Source of the DNA: Endothia cerciana
Lineage: Eukaryota > Ascomycota > Sordariomycetes > Diaporthales > Cryphonectriaceae
Direction of reading: 5' to 3'
Assembly: GCA_026119935.1 (NCBI GenBank)
Contig: JALRMH010000067.1
Coordinates: 1 to 64,000 of the forward strand
DNA length: 64,000 nt
Under the pieces are notes generated by a model that was not told the origin of the DNA, did not search any database, and was given only the letters and a program-made list of their open reading frames with translations. Of this stretch, positions 46,901-58,670 are shown in pieces; the stretch's first letter is position 1, and each line of letters begins with the position of its first letter. A program made the position numbers and the translations under genes.

Positions 46901-48547
46901 ATTTGATAGCGACGTCACGCACAAACTCGTTCAAGACATGTCCTTTTGACCACATGATCAGCTAATAAGTACTACTCGGGGGCTTCAGCGGACGAGGACG
47001 TACCTGAGAAATCGAAACTGCCCAAAGTATTGAGCGCCAACTTGATCTCAGCCTTTCGGTGCTCATAGGCAAGCGGATCCTTCGGGTCCTTCTGAATGAC
47101 AGGTACCGATGGGAGGGTGTTGGGCTGAGGAGCGCCCAGGGGTTTGAAAGGTTGTCCACAAAGCACCTTGCTGAGCATGTCGAGAAGACGCTCCTGAATG
47201 GTAGCCTTGACCGGCAGGATGTAGAAGGCCATATCCACAAGGGCTTGCGTGAGCTTAGGAGTCAGCTCACAAGCAAAGATGGGCCCCAGGAGCGCCTCCA
47301 TGTATTTGCTCAACGTCTGACCGACAGCGACGGCCAGTCGACTGATACAGTCAAACACGGGGTCAACGGACCCGCGCTTGCGGGACTGGACGCTCAGCCC
47401 TTCGCGAACGTAGATGAGCACACCGTCGAGGTATGGAGCGATAGCACTCTTTACAGCATTGGCAATGTTGCCGATGGCAAGGAAGGCATCGTTGCGCTCC
47501 TTCTCCTTCTTCAACATGCCGGAGAGGTGGAGCATGAACGTATGCAGCCTCGTGGTCGCGAACTCGGACGGTGCATAGTTGGCGAGGTCGGGTATCAGGA
47601 ACACAACGGTCTTGCGGATGGTGGGATCTCGGTGGTCCTTGAAACGAGATACGATGTCGCATGCCTCCTGGTAGTGATCCTGCATGTACATGCCGCCCTG
47701 CTCCAGCAGCTCCTTGAGAACCAGAAGGGATGCATGGATGGACTCGACGGAGCCGACCTTGAGAGAATTTATGGCCTCCATGTACATCTTGTCCATCCAT
47801 AGCTGCTTAAGCTCCTGGTCACGCTCGCGCATGATTCGAAAGCAGGCGCTTACGGCTTCGGCAGATGTAGCACGGATCAGATGTCGCTGGTCCTTGAGCC
47901 CAGCCCACAGGAGGTCGAGGACCATGCCAACGTAGGCGTACATGAGGGTGGGCGCATTTCTGGCGAGTTCGCGGAGGACAAGGACTGCACTATATCTCCT
48001 CTCCTCGATGCGATCGGACTGCAACCACTCGAGTGCGTTCTTGGTCTCGGCCTCGACCAGCTCGGAGATGATAGACCCGCCAGGTCGACACAGCTTCCCC
48101 AGGACCTCCGCAGCAGGTCGCATAGGGTTTATATCCTTTCCTCGTAGGACCTGACGGAGGTTCTGTGTGAAGCGAGTGTATTTCGTGGCCATATCGATGC
48201 CGTCAAAATCGACAAGGGTGTCGACGATATAGATGCCGCCGAGGCGCTCCGCTGTGTCGCTGCCATGGATAATGAGGTTGCTGATCGCCTTCTGCACTTG
48301 TGCGATGAAAAGCGCGAAATGCTCCGGGGGGAGATCTGGTGGAACAGAGTCAGCCCACGAGCGACGAGCGCTGGGAAGGGGGACAGTGGTGTTGCATACC
48401 GCGGTGGCAGACGGCAACGACATCTCGAAGCTTGAGAGCGAAACGCTTGCGCTGGTCCTCGGAGATAGTCCTCGACTTGATCTCTTTGACAAGACCATCT
48501 AAGCTCTCGAGGGCAATATCGAGAGGGCGAGAAGCTTGGCTCGCCAT
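40950..48547 (-). CDS. TOR serine/threonine kinase (PIKK family), complete
   Basis: Master growth regulator of TORC1/TORC2. Five exons (48547-48400, 48335-47004, 46942-46053, 46001-41517, 41444-40950) give 2449 aa with phases agreeing, close to the size of other filamentous-fungus TOR proteins. N-terminal HEAT repeats run to about residue 1200, then the FAT domain (including ARCHAYAKALHYKELEF and AWALANFEVVQ), the FRB domain (ELIRVAVLWHELWHEGLEEA), and the kinase domain with GHEDIRQDERVMQLF, the catalytic loop GDRHPSNLMLD and metal motif HIDFGDCFE. The last exon adds a disordered insert and the FATC tail ending CQHYIGWCSFW. The 51-nt intron 46002-46052 has no stop and is a multiple of three; I remove it because DPYRYQQVEERTPE then matches the family. 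Divergent from Rtf2 over 658 bp. Confidence 0.96.
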
Positions 48548-49205
48548 CTTGATTGAGTAGATGGAGGTGACTTGCCCCTCCGACGGACCTTTCGTAGCGA
48601 TCTATCGCATTCTTGGGCGTCCACAGTAGTGAGGATTTAGGCGCAAGTTATGGAATGCCTGGAATCGAAGAGCTCCTGTCTTCGGTGGTAGTTGCTTGTT
48701 GAGAATGAAACAGAATAGCTTTCGAAGACTTGACAGGGCGCCTTTGGTGATCTCGATGGGAGGGACAAGTCGCAAATCGCGCTAGGGCGGCTCGAAGTTG
48801 TGAAAAAGATGCGCGGGTTCTGTACTGCGCAAGCACAGACCGGTGAGAAGAAAAGGTCAGGAATAATGCAAGCTTGATTGCTGCCAACCGAAACGCGAGG
48901 CTGCTGTATTCAGTTGCCACCTCCGCCTTCACCTTCACCTCACTTTGAGGATGGAAGGTCGTCACCTATGCCGGCCGACATGGAGACCCCAGTACACAAA
49001 GTCTGGGGCACGTACCTCTTATCGCTATCTTTGCCAGCCGTGAGTGCCCATGCGACCTAAGCAGGAGACCCTGAGCCACCATAAGGCGTTTTGCGCCGTT
49101 TCGCAGTATTCAGACTCCGCAACTTTACCAGCACCTGCCATCGTCACCAGGTTCCCGCATCAGCCTCCCCCCCTCCCTTTGTTATTCTAGTCTCCAGTTG
49201 CCACC
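48548..49205. promoter_or_regulatory. Shared promoter region between TOR and Rtf2
   Basis: A 658-bp gap between divergent starts at 48547 (minus) and 49206 (plus). A pyrimidine-rich stretch (CCCCCCCTCCC) sits just upstream of the Rtf2 start. No gene is seen within. Confidence 0.5.
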
Positions 49206-50066
49206 ATGGGTAATGACGGCGGCTCGATCCCTAAACGCCGCGAGCTTGTCAAGGAAGCCGCGCGCAATCCGACCGTCAGCGAACTGAAAGCCACCGCGCT
49301 CGAATCTCTCAGCCATGCCTGGACGTACGATCCCCTGTCCTCCGAACCTCTTGATATGGAAAACATCGTCTCGGACTGGAGAGGCCGGCTGTACAACTAT
49401 GAGTCCATCCTCAAGGGGCTGGTGCCCAGCGAAGTCGAGGCAGATGCCGAGGGTAAGGCGAATGGCAACGACATGACTTTCTCGCAGACGGGCGTCAAGA
49501 GCCTCAGAGACATCGTCAGGCTCAATTTCAAGCGTTACAAACCGGCTGGCTCCAAGCCCAAGGAGATTTGGGCTTGCCCGGTCAGCCTCAAGGAGCTTGG
49601 ACCTGCCACCAAGTCTGTGTACATCGTGCCCTGCGGCCACGTCTTTGCCGAAGTGGCAATCAAGGAGATCACCGACCAAGAGCACAACTGTCCTGAGTGC
49701 AGCGAACCCTTCGATGACCAGGATATTATACCAATATTACCGACTGAGGAGGCTGAGCTGGTCAAGCTCGGCAGGAGGATGGAGGACCTGCGCGCCCAGG
49801 GGCTGACACACAGCAGGAAACAGGACAAGGGTTTGAAGAAGAAGAAGCGGAAGGCCGAAGACAAGGAGGCCAATGGTACAGCTGGAGACAAAGTCTGTCA
49901 GACGGAGTCAGATCCTCGGCACAAGGCCTCAAAGACACAGAAGGCAAATGGACCCGGCCGATCTGGTGGCATAAATAATCCTGTGACAGCGTCGCTAACT
50001 GCCAGGGTGCTGGCCGAGCAAGAGGAGAGGAACAAGAGGCGGAAACTCGCCTCAGCCAGTGGCTGA
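49206..50066 (+). CDS. Rtf2-like replication termination factor
   Basis: A single-exon 286-aa nuclear protein of the Rtf2 family, which in fission yeast stabilises stalled forks at the RTS1 barrier and in other eukaryotes acts in replication-stress and splicing-linked functions. It begins with the family hallmark MGNDGGSIPKRRELVK, has the central C2HC2-like RING variant (ACPVSLKEL ... YIVPCGHVFAEVAIKEI ... HNCPECSEPFDDQDIIPI), and a Lys-rich C-terminal tail (KKKKRKAEDK and RNKRRKLAS) that can act as nuclear localisation signal. ATG context CACCATGGG. Convergent with the glucosidase II beta gene, 219 bp apart. Confidence 0.93.
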   Translation: MGNDGGSIPKRRELVKEAARNPTVSELKATALESLSHAWTYDPLSSEPLDMENIVSDWRGRLYNYESILKGLVPSEVEADAEGKANGNDMTFSQTGVKSLRDIVRLNFKRYKPAGSKPKEIWACPVSLKELGPATKSVYIVPCGHVFAEVAIKEITDQEHNCPECSEPFDDQDIIPILPTEEAELVKLGRRMEDLRAQGLTHSRKQDKGLKKKKRKAEDKEANGTAGDKVCQTESDPRHKASKTQKANGPGRSGGINNPVTASLTARVLAEQEERNKRRKLASASG

Positions 50067-50285
50067 TCGGCTGCTTCTTGAACAAGAGGATCCGCATTAA
50101 GTACATCTCTGATACATGGGCAGGCAGCCGATATTGATTGTACAGATGACATTTTGATACCCTCCTTTGCGCTTGCTTTATGATCAAAAACTCTGTCTAT
50201 GTATGGCCTTTCAGTTGCTGTTCCCTGGTCCTTCGACATTGCTGTTACCGCTTGCCACAAATGCATCAAGTCTTCGCCGTCCAGT

Positions 50286-52149
50286 CTAAAGCTCGTCCTT
50301 GGTGCGGACGCCTGGCTCGTGCACGTCTTCACAGGCAGCTGGGGTGCCAACCTCCATCTTGTAGACGCACTTCTCAGCCTCGCTCACCCTCCAGAGCTCA
50401 TCTGCCTCCGCACATCCCAGCCAGACATCCGTCCGTCGTTGCGGTCCATTCCAGCAGCTCTGACCGTTCTCGTAGCGCATCACCATGCGAGGTCCTTTGC
50501 CCAAACTCTTGCCGTCCAGGCGCTCCTCGTCGTCGGCCATCTCTGTGTCGATACGTACGAACTTGCCCATGTTGGTGCTACTGTGGCCTTTCTTCGACTT
50601 CTGGCTGGTCTTACCTAGCCAGCAAACCTCGTACTCGTACTCGCCGCTCTCAGTAGAGACACACTTGTCCTTTAGGACCCGGAAAATGTCGTCCGCGCCG
50701 TAGTCCTTCTCGAGATCTTCCTTTTCCTCGCCAAGGTTTCTCTCCTTCTTAGAAAGATCATCCGCAACGGCCTGGAAGGCTTCTCGTGCGGCAGTGACGA
50801 GAACGGACTCGCTGGTACCGGACGGATTGTCGGCCATGATGCCGTTCTCGATAAGCCAGACCCGGAGGAGATTTAACTTGCCGTGGACGAATGACCGCAT
50901 GGACTCCGGCAGATAAGCCTCAAAGCTGTAGACTGCGAAGTGTCAGCATGTCGATGTTGTAGAGAGGGTGGTTCTTCCGGTCAATGCTTACGAATATCGG
51001 TATCCGTGACCTCACCCTCATCGAACTCCTTCCAGTTGATACCGGAGCTCTCGCCGTCCTCCTTAACGATCTCGGCGAGGTCGGACTCGACAAGATCGGA
51101 GGACGTGGCGTCAGCAACCCTGGCAGCATAGTCCTCCCATCCCTTGACGGCGGCCTTGACACCCTCGTCGTTGAAGTTGGGGTTATATTCCTCCTTAAAC
51201 TTCTTGAGGATCTGCTCCAGCTCGTCGACACGAGCCTGAAGTTTATCGCGCTGGTCAAGGACCTTGCTCAAGGTCTCCCGAAGCTCTGCAATTCTTGTCT
51301 TGGCCAGACCTACCAAGACGCCGAGTTTGCCGCCCTGTCCCTCACTCTTGACGACCTTGCCCCTCTCTGACTGCTCAACTTCTTGGTATGTCTTCTCCAA
51401 CTCGTCCTTCTTCTCCTGCAGGACCTTAATCTCCTGTTCGAGGGAGGTGATCCTAGCTTCTACCCTCCTCCGGAGCTCTCGGGCCTCCTTGGCCATGGTC
51501 CGCCGGTGTTTGGCAGCCTTTTCCTTGGCCTGGGTGCGTGCCTCTTCGAGTTTCCTGTACTCCTTGCCAATCGCATCGCAGCGATTTTCGCACTTCACAC
51601 CGCCGACATGAGCGTACTCCTCGGCCCCGTCGCAGCAGAGGTCGTAGTCGCAAACTCCGTCATTGACATAGACGAAGGGCACGTACATGCCTATGTGACC
51701 AGCATTTTCGCACCAGAAGCCCGGAAGGACGTTGCTGGTGTTTGTTGTTCCGCTAAAGGAGGCTGGAAGAGGCTGGGCGGGAGATAAAGGGTCGAGGTTG
51801 GAGCAAGCAGCGGTTCCAGGCTCATCGGACCCATCGGGACAGTCACAGCTGTTGTCGTTGATCTGCGAGGCTTTGAGAGATATCGAAGGGTGGCCGATGC
51901 ATGTGAAGGAGTCTTTGGTGGAATAGAACTTGGCAACTGCGATATGGACCGTCAGTGTATATTCTATATTTGCGAGGGACAGACAGTTAGGAGGCGGGCG
52001 TCAATTGCTTGAACCGCATCTCGTGAAGCGTCAAGCACCAATGAACACTTACACTCGGGGCCAACACCTCGAGGCAGGCCGGAGCTCCCAGCAGCTGCCA
52101 CCACGAGGGTGCTGGCACTCAGAAGCACCGACAAGCCTGTCTGCTGCAT
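50286..52149 (-). CDS. Glucosidase II beta subunit (PRKCSH/GTB1-like)
   Basis: Non-catalytic ER subunit that holds and directs glucosidase II in glycoprotein glucose trimming. Exon 1 (52149 onward) encodes a signal peptide (MQQTGLSVLLSASTLVVAAA). After an intron the mature chain starts EFAKFYSTKDSFTCIGHPSI, with two LDLa-type cysteine modules (NDNSCDCPDGSDEPG and NDGVCDYDLCCDGAEE) that bind Ca2+. A long coiled coil spans KEYRKLEEARTQAKEK to LQARVDELEQILKKF. A C-terminal MRH (mannose-6-phosphate receptor homology) domain includes YEYEVCW, MRYENGQSCWNGP and WRVSEAEKCVYKMEV. The protein ends with the ER-retrieval signal KDEL. Introns lie near 52024-51935 and 50983-50934. Start, signal, domains and retention tag are all present, so the gene looks complete. 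Confidence 0.95.
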
Positions 52150-52592
52150 GTTGGGATGCCACTGTCGCTCTTCATAGAATTGGACAGAAGAGGACAGCCA
52201 ACAAGTGTGTGTGCTTATGACTGAGAAACGTAGGCTCGAGATAGAGTCTACAAGGCCCAGGAATATGTCAAGCTGGCTTCAAGACCACGACGGTATCATG
52301 CTGGGCATAGCTTATACCCCAGGGCCCACCGTGGCTTGCTGGGCAGCGATAAGCCAATCAAATATTCAATCGCTGTCAAGGAAACAGGGGTCTTCACTGC
52401 CAGCGGCATCAGGCGCTCTGCCCCACGATATATCTCGCCTGCCGGCTTGTCAGCAATGTGAGTTTCAGCCTCCCAAAAACTTGCCCCTCCATTCAATAAT
52501 CATCATCAGGCTGAGAAGGCCCAAGACAATATTAGCGCATGTTTAGCAGGGTGTCACAACATCTGGATGAGGTCGGCAAGCACATCTGAATC
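52150..52592. other. Divergent intergenic region
   Basis: Short promoter region between glucosidase II beta (minus) and the GCIP-like gene (plus). No gene is seen. Confidence 0.5.
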
Positions 52593-53804
52593 ATGGTGCA
52601 GTCGACAGCTTCATCTTCAGGTGCTCTCGAAGAGCTGGCTTCCCTCAGCAACAATGCTGTTCTGCTCATTCAGGGCATCGAAGAATCCCTGAAAAATGTC
52701 GTGGATTCGAACAGCGACTCCGGCTCTTCCGCAGACAAATGGTCCATTGCAAACTCTGCGGCCGACCATGAGAAGCAGCTGGACTGTCTAGCCCTAGCCC
52801 GGGACTCGGCAACATTGATCAAGGCTCACTCCACCAAGATCTCCCTCTTCATGATAAACGAGCCCTTCACTCCTTCGGCCATATGTACCGTCCTGAGGCA
52901 GCTTGTCCAGGGTGCAATTCCAGCTGTCGCCTCCGCCGTACAGCAGTGCAATGCTGACCACTACACGAAACTCATCCGTCGGGATCTGGCTTGGAGATGC
53001 GCCAGGGTTCTGAGGGAGCTAAGAGAGCTCATCGAGAAAATCCCCAGTGATGGCAAAGTCCTGCCTGAGGATCAGCGGAATGGACTGTCGGGTGCGAGGG
53101 CAGAGAAGGGCAGCATCGTCGCTACGGGCCTTCTCTGGGGCCTGTGTGATGAGGTTATCAGCTTCGCCAACATTGGTGTGGTGGGACACTTGGTACACAA
53201 AGCTGAGAATTTTCGGGATACACTCAAGGATGTGTTGGAGGAGCTGAAGGAATGGAGTGAAGAGCAGGATGGTGTGGATGATGATGATGATGACGACGAT
53301 GACGACGAAGTTGACCAGGCTGGACACAATGATGAGGTTGGAGACCTTGTGGGCGACGTGAACAACACCCACATCAGCACTCAAGCCATGCTGGACTCGT
53401 TCATGGACTCTCAACAAAACATTCCTCGTGATGATCCAGAGAAGATCAGGGAACGCCTCGACTCAACCTTGCGTAGGTTACGGCTCACGGTCCTGCTCTA
53501 TCAGGCTCTCATCAAGAGGAGGCTCAAGACGCTGCCCAAGCTGCCCCTGACCCCTGGGACCGAGTCGGTGACCGTCTCCCGACTGGATGAAGTTATGCCA
53601 CTTCTGAGGAGGATCACGGATCGTTTCAACAGCCTTGCAGTCGCTTTCTACGAACTTGATTCCGGTGAAATCAACAGGCGCATGGATCAGTGTTTCTTCG
53701 ACGCCTTTGCCGTGTCAGAGCTACTGGCCAAGCCATGGGGTGGTCAGAAGGACGAGTTCACAGAATGGGTTGCAAAGTTTCAGGTAGAAATCAAGAAGAA
53801 TTGA
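52593..53804 (+). CDS. Grap2/cyclin-D-interacting (GCIP/CCNDBP1) family protein
   Basis: A single-exon 403-aa, mostly alpha-helical protein. It has the layout of the GCIP family: an N-terminal helical bundle (LEELASLSNNAVLLIQGIEE, QLVQGAIPAVASAVQQCN), a middle segment (GLLWGLCDEVISFANIGVVG), an acidic linker (DDDDDDDDDDEVD, residues about 230-242) and a second helical bundle (LRLTVLLYQALIKRRLKTLP, FAVSELLAKPWGGQKDEF) ending VEIKKN. In animals the family binds cyclin D and HLH proteins; its fungal role is little known. The acidic run corresponds to a GAT/GAC repeat (about 53278-53308). No intron needed. Confidence 0.82.
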   Translation: MVQSTASSSGALEELASLSNNAVLLIQGIEESLKNVVDSNSDSGSSADKWSIANSAADHEKQLDCLALARDSATLIKAHSTKISLFMINEPFTPSAICTVLRQLVQGAIPAVASAVQQCNADHYTKLIRRDLAWRCARVLRELRELIEKIPSDGKVLPEDQRNGLSGARAEKGSIVATGLLWGLCDEVISFANIGVVGHLVHKAENFRDTLKDVLEELKEWSEEQDGVDDDDDDDDDDEVDQAGHNDEVGDLVGDVNNTHISTQAMLDSFMDSQQNIPRDDPEKIRERLDSTLRRLRLTVLLYQALIKRRLKTLPKLPLTPGTESVTVSRLDEVMPLLRRITDRFNSLAVAFYELDSGEINRRMDQCFFDAFAVSELLAKPWGGQKDEFTEWVAKFQVEIKKN

Positions 53805-55516
53805 TTCAGCATCTACAAGTGGCTGCGAGGCGAATTCATGCCAAATTGGTTGCGGAGGCCGGGGCTGGTATCATTGACAGAGTATGTGACCTACAATTGA
53901 CTCTTTGGTCCTGGCTACCTATTACATGAGTTATAGTGGTGAGGTAATTTTAGGTGATGGATGGTGCCCTACCTGACCATGCCCTCGCAATGCTCCGGCC
54001 CTCGCCCCGCCGTCACGGCCTCAGGCACATCGCGACCCTTGAAATTCGTGTGATAGCGATCATATTTTGTCTTGTGGACCTGATATTCCGGGCCACCCAC
54101 GGCGTCAACTACACGTGTCCAGATGGCAAGAGGAAGGCTAGAGTCGCTGGGCATGTGATGGATGTTGGTGATCGCGACGCTGTCACCGCCGTCGTCCGGT
54201 ATATTCTGCGAGGGCCAGTGGTTATGCAGTTGGGTGCTCCAAACAACAGCCTGGGCGGTGAGGAAACACGGGCTCTTGTGTTGGAATGCTCCGCACCTTC
54301 AAAATGCCATGAGGATACAAAGGGCATCAAGAGCAGTCCGTCTGTCCTTCCCTTCCGCAGGGATGAGGTTCTAGCTAAGGAGAAACGATCGTGCACGCTC
54401 CTTACCTTGAAGTTGGATGAATGGAAACGCCTTGTAGTAGATGGGATTGATGGCTGATGGCAAGACTCAGCGAGTGATACTCAGGGTTCCACGGCTCACT
54501 AAAGCAGTCTGATATCTTGGATGAGTATCCATCATCCTCTGCGTCCCCTTGTCATCTAGCTTTCAGCAGAAGGTAATCTGAACCTTGGCATTGCATCCAC
54601 CATCAGTCCTGCATCTCCCTTCCTTACTGGACGTTATCGTAGCTGTAGCTACACTTGTGCAGACCGTTCGCCTTCTAATAAAGTTATGTGACTTCGCATC
54701 CTTACCATTCCTCACGCATTTTCTAGAATGAAAGATCCACCCGTTTGAACAGGTCACGGCTTTGCCTATTCTCTCCAGACGATAGGTCGACGACCGGCCT
54801 CAAGTCGCTTCTAGTGAGCTCTGCAGGTACAAAGATCGTCACTTGAGGCTGTTCTAGCAGGAAAATGGTCTTACAAGGACAACATGGGACAATACTCATC
54901 AATAGCGTGCAATGTCTTCGGAAGTCACTCTCTGGCCCCTTGGTATGCTCTTGGTTTTGCATATTGGCCCGATTTGTTAGAAATATGTAGACTAGCACCT
55001 TGGGGGGGGTGGGGGGGAGACTCGAGAAGATCGAGAATGCTGCTTTTTTGTACCGCACTGCACGCAACTTTGTCATAAAATTGACTCATGGAAATTAGAA
55101 ATAGATGTAAAGGTCCCCAACTTTCCTCAATTCCCAACCATTCTGCACCTTCGACTCACAAGCCTGGAAGCCAACCCTGCAACCTAGTTCTTGGATGTTG
55201 AGAAACAATCTCGAGCCGGTACAATCCTGTTTAGGATTTGTACTGTCTTCGAGTTGATGTGAGAAGCATGTGGGCTTGCTCCATCCTTTCCAGCTTAAGA
55301 GGGGAAGAGAGAAATCAGGCCGCAAGAAATAAATGGCATCCTGGAGCCGCGCCTTCTCGCCTTGTCCAACGCAGCAGCTCCGCTCACCCGCCCCCGATAC
55401 AACATCACTTTCGATGAGTAGCCCTTCTCGATGTGCAATATAAGTACTGCTTGGACTTTCTCTTCATGCGTAATATGGCTCTTGTCAGCCCTCAGAAACA
55501 ATAATCCTAGTAACAT
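53805..55516. other. Accessory region, no intact gene
   Basis: An open plus-strand frame (53957-54457, 167 codons) exists, but its composition is not protein-like and no domain is recognised; minus-strand frames overlap it equally. A G-run lies at 55000-55017. The stretch adjoins the HET pseudogene and may hold more of its decayed tail. Confidence 0.4.
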
Positions 55517-56838
55517 CTAGACCAATCTAAAACGATCACCAAAAAGCAGGTAGTCGTTCCCCCTCATTTCCGGAGTAAACAGTTGTGAGCGTCCATGAGC
55601 CTGATCAAACCGTACCGAATTCAGGGGACCCATTGTCCTGAGTACAAGGAAAACTCGCGTAGCGACCAAAGCCATCGTCTGGTGGGTTGGCGAGGTTCTG
55701 ATACTGTCCGCATATCCTGGCAAAGTCTTCAGCTCAAATGAGAGGAATCCCCGGATTTTGTCCATGATCGAGAAGAGGCGGTCTGACTCAAGCCGGCAAC
55801 TAAAAACAATATCCTAATAGACCTCCGTAACAGTCTTTTAATAGTCGACATCCAGAGATTGCAGGAAAGATGCCTCGCCTTTTTCATGCTTCAACAGTCC
55901 CAGGAGACCGTGGACCCGATCGACGTCCTTCGAACTTTTGCAACGGATGCCCCAGTCCAGGATATGCTCCACGGGTACCATATATCTGATTTGTCTTGCC
56001 TCAACCGCACTGGCTAGGGAAGACCTGGTACCGTGGTGCCATGGTAGAAAATAGTATCTCGTGTATGCCAGGAAAAAAATCCATCGAGTCTCATAGATTT
56101 GGCACCAAACATAAGAACCACTTCTTTCGCCAAAACCACCTCTTGAATGATCCAAATTCGCTTCCAACAAGGCAGTGACATGATTGTGATCACAGCGTCA
56201 TAGACTCTTTCCAATCTCCAGTGGCAGCAGTCCTTTTGGCTGTACACCAATTCATGCAAGCTTTCCTTGAAAGTGGGATGGGGGCAACTGAGCGGCACTG
56301 GCAACTCAACGCCCTGCCTTACATCCGCAATCCAATCCCATTGCTTCTCCAAGTTCTGCACTTCGGGAGGACTTGAGCTGACATCCGAAGGGCCAAGCCA
56401 GGAGATAGTGCGGGTCGCTTCAGACTAGATTTCGCCCATGCGAGGCACCTGTTATTCTTTCTCGGCCATTACGGTCTGATCAATACAAAGAAAATCGGAC
56501 CAAAGATAGTGATCGGTCTGTCTCAACTTATGCATCTAGTCCAAGAATGCCCACAGATTCTTGTGAAGGCTTTGTTTATGCATGGTATTGCTAGCAGCAT
56601 CCCGAATATAGACGAGTCTTGACTGTCTTGGCCGGTCCGGGTTTGGTTCCGAATCGCCCCAGCAGTACGACATCGCATCGTACGGTGGGATACTGTTGTC
56701 ATCGAAGTGTCGAAGGGTACAGACGATGTTGTTATCATAGGCCAGGTCTGGAAGGATCTTCAGGAGGTGAATTGTGTTTGGGGTCTCAAGCTTCGGAGGG
56801 TGGTGCTGGTACTCTAGTTGTAGCTCTGGTGACGACAT
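55517..56838 (-). pseudogene. HET-domain (heterokaryon incompatibility) protein pseudogene
   Basis: The parent family mediates non-self recognition cell death in filamentous fungi. HET-domain landmarks appear in order on the minus strand: start at 56838, LLKILPDLAYDNNIVC, PPYDAMSYCWGDSEP, then LWSDFLCIDQ, TRTISWLGPSD, CWKRIWIIQEVVLAKEVVLMF and, in another frame, CKSSKDVDRVHGLLGLLKHE. Disabling lesions: in-frame TAA at 56454-56452 and TAG at 56427-56425 within the domain, a frame change between about 56100 and 56030, TAA at 55840-55838 and TAG at 55816-55814 afterwards. The reading continues past these as recognisable protein, so this is a decayed gene rather than unrelated ORFs. Some stops fit CAA/CAG to TAA/TAG changes. 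Confidence 0.82.
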
Positions 56839-58411
56839 AATAAATTATGGAAGTATACTCGATAGAGCGAACGGGTTGCCAACCCAGAGCGAAGTACTCG
56901 GATTCACTTCAATAAGAGCAGTTGAAAGGTTTCTCAAGAGAGGAGGGATCCAATAGTCAGAAGTCAGAATAGTGGCCGTATGCAACTTGGCTGGCCATCT
57001 TACAGTGCACACCTCAGAAGCCCAAGTAGAATAACTTTGGCGGGGGTACTGCAGCTGCATATGTATGTGGTTTAAACGGCTATGCCTGGACACGTCAACC
57101 CGCCCCCAGATCCGTACCTCTCTCGTTTGTTGCGACTGCGACTGGTCATCGTATCAACAATAAAGGACAATGTATGATAGCTTTTACACGATACCATAGA
57201 CCTTAGTGACCAGTCTGTGGGCTACGAGATGGTCACTAAATGGGTAGGCGAGACTAGGTGAGGTAGTCACGGCTGAGTGTCTCTTGCAAATGAGATCAGT
57301 TAGGGCTGAGTGACCTTGAACGCATTTTGCCCTGACCAGTCACGGTTCTGGTTGAGCTGAACAGGAGACCGGTAACTTTCGACATTCGCTGGTTCCTTTG
57401 TGGTGCCTCAGCCATGACTTGCTGTCCAGTGTAGGTATACCTTCACATAGTACAAAGTACGGAGTAAAAGGCGAGGTTCCCGTCACCCAAATTTACACTC
57501 TCGCATAGAATAATATACATATTGCAACCCTCTGCCCCTGCCGTTATGAGTTGCTGCGTAGCGCCGTTACCAGTGGTCGTCAATTCGGCTGCTTCTATCG
57601 ATCGATACCTGAACGCAGCGCCTGACGTGTCACACGGAAGGCTTCCGAAGGACTAAAACACTGAATACTGCAGCGACACGTGGCCTGCAGACCAACAGAG
57701 GCTTGACAACCAATACAGACCCGGGTCAACAATGAAGGTACTCCCAACATGCATAATGTGGGGAGACCGGTCAAAACGGTGGCTGCCTAAGGCAGCAAGA
57801 ACTTCGTGTATATAACGAGACCCCTCGGGAAACCAGAGGCTTCAAGAGGAAGGGATCTCATCAAGCCCTTAGAGTCCCTTAGCAATTATCAGTGAATTCA
57901 GACCCCAAGCCCTCTCCAAACGAGCCCTTGTTACATGACGCCCGTGACAAGTTACAGGTCTTTGAGTGAGAATGAACAGCTATCGAACCGCCCACTTTGG
58001 TACACCATCACAATTGCCATACAAGAGGATCGTCGCTGTTCCTACTGTTGTCACTGGCTAGGTTAACCTCAGGGTCGATGTCGTTGAGAAGTAAGCAGCT
58101 GGACCGTTTTCGCATCACAAAGCCGCAAATTAGAACTGACACGGCAGGCCTGGCCCCGATGAACGACACCACCCAGCCGACAACCTATCCCTATCAGAAC
58201 TAGACGTTTCATCATGACGCGAGCCGAAGCACCTCGAGCATTGAAATGACGAGGATAACGACCCAGGCGAGGGTCTGTCGTATAAAGATCACGCCCTCCG
58301 TGAGGAGCCGCGGCGTGTTCTACATTTCAATTCAGATCCAGTGGGCTTCCTCGTCCTCCATCTGATTTGCCTCGCCATCTTCACTGAATCAACGGCGCAC
58401 AGTGCAGCAAA
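56839..58411. other. 1.6 kb region without a recognisable gene
   Basis: Low protein-like character in all frames. It contains several small direct motifs around ATAGACCTTAGTGACCAGTC and TGAGGTAGTCACGG (about 57190-57310), but no clear repeat family, transposon protein or terminal inverted repeat could be confirmed by eye. Confidence 0.4.
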
Positions 58412-58510
58412 ATGTCCAAGCCTTTCGTCGCCGTAGCCGGCGCGACCGGTCAGCTAGGAAGGCTCATCGCCACCGACCTGAGAGCAGCGGTCGGTAGTCA
58501 TTATGTATAG
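58412..58510 (+). pseudogene. Truncated NmrA-like/isoflavone-reductase N-terminus
   Basis: A 32-codon open frame, MSKPFVAVAGATGQLGRLI..., with the beta1-alphaA NAD(P)-binding start (GATGQLG, GxxGxxG) of NmrA/atypical short-chain reductases. It then runs into a stop, TAG 58508-58510, with no downstream continuation of a Rossmann fold seen in the ~160 bp before the next gene. It is either a decayed remnant of a reductase gene truncated at its 3' side, or exon 1 of a gene with an unseen exon; the latter is unlikely because a convergent gene starts ending at 58671. Confidence 0.6.
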
Positions 58511-58670
58511 TGGAACAAATGCCGAACCCAACTGGTGCCTCCAGTGGATGGGCCGCACCAACATAGTGGATTTATATGAATGAAGGAGTAATAATATAAC
58601 CTCTTTGTAGAAACCCCCTCTCCATCGGGACGCACCAGGAAGTTTTAGGCCAGCCGAGCGAGGTATGGTT

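Noticed and set aside
53954..54457. 167-codon plus ORF
   Set aside because: Non-protein-like composition, no motif, equally open minus frames; likely chance ORF in accessory DNA.
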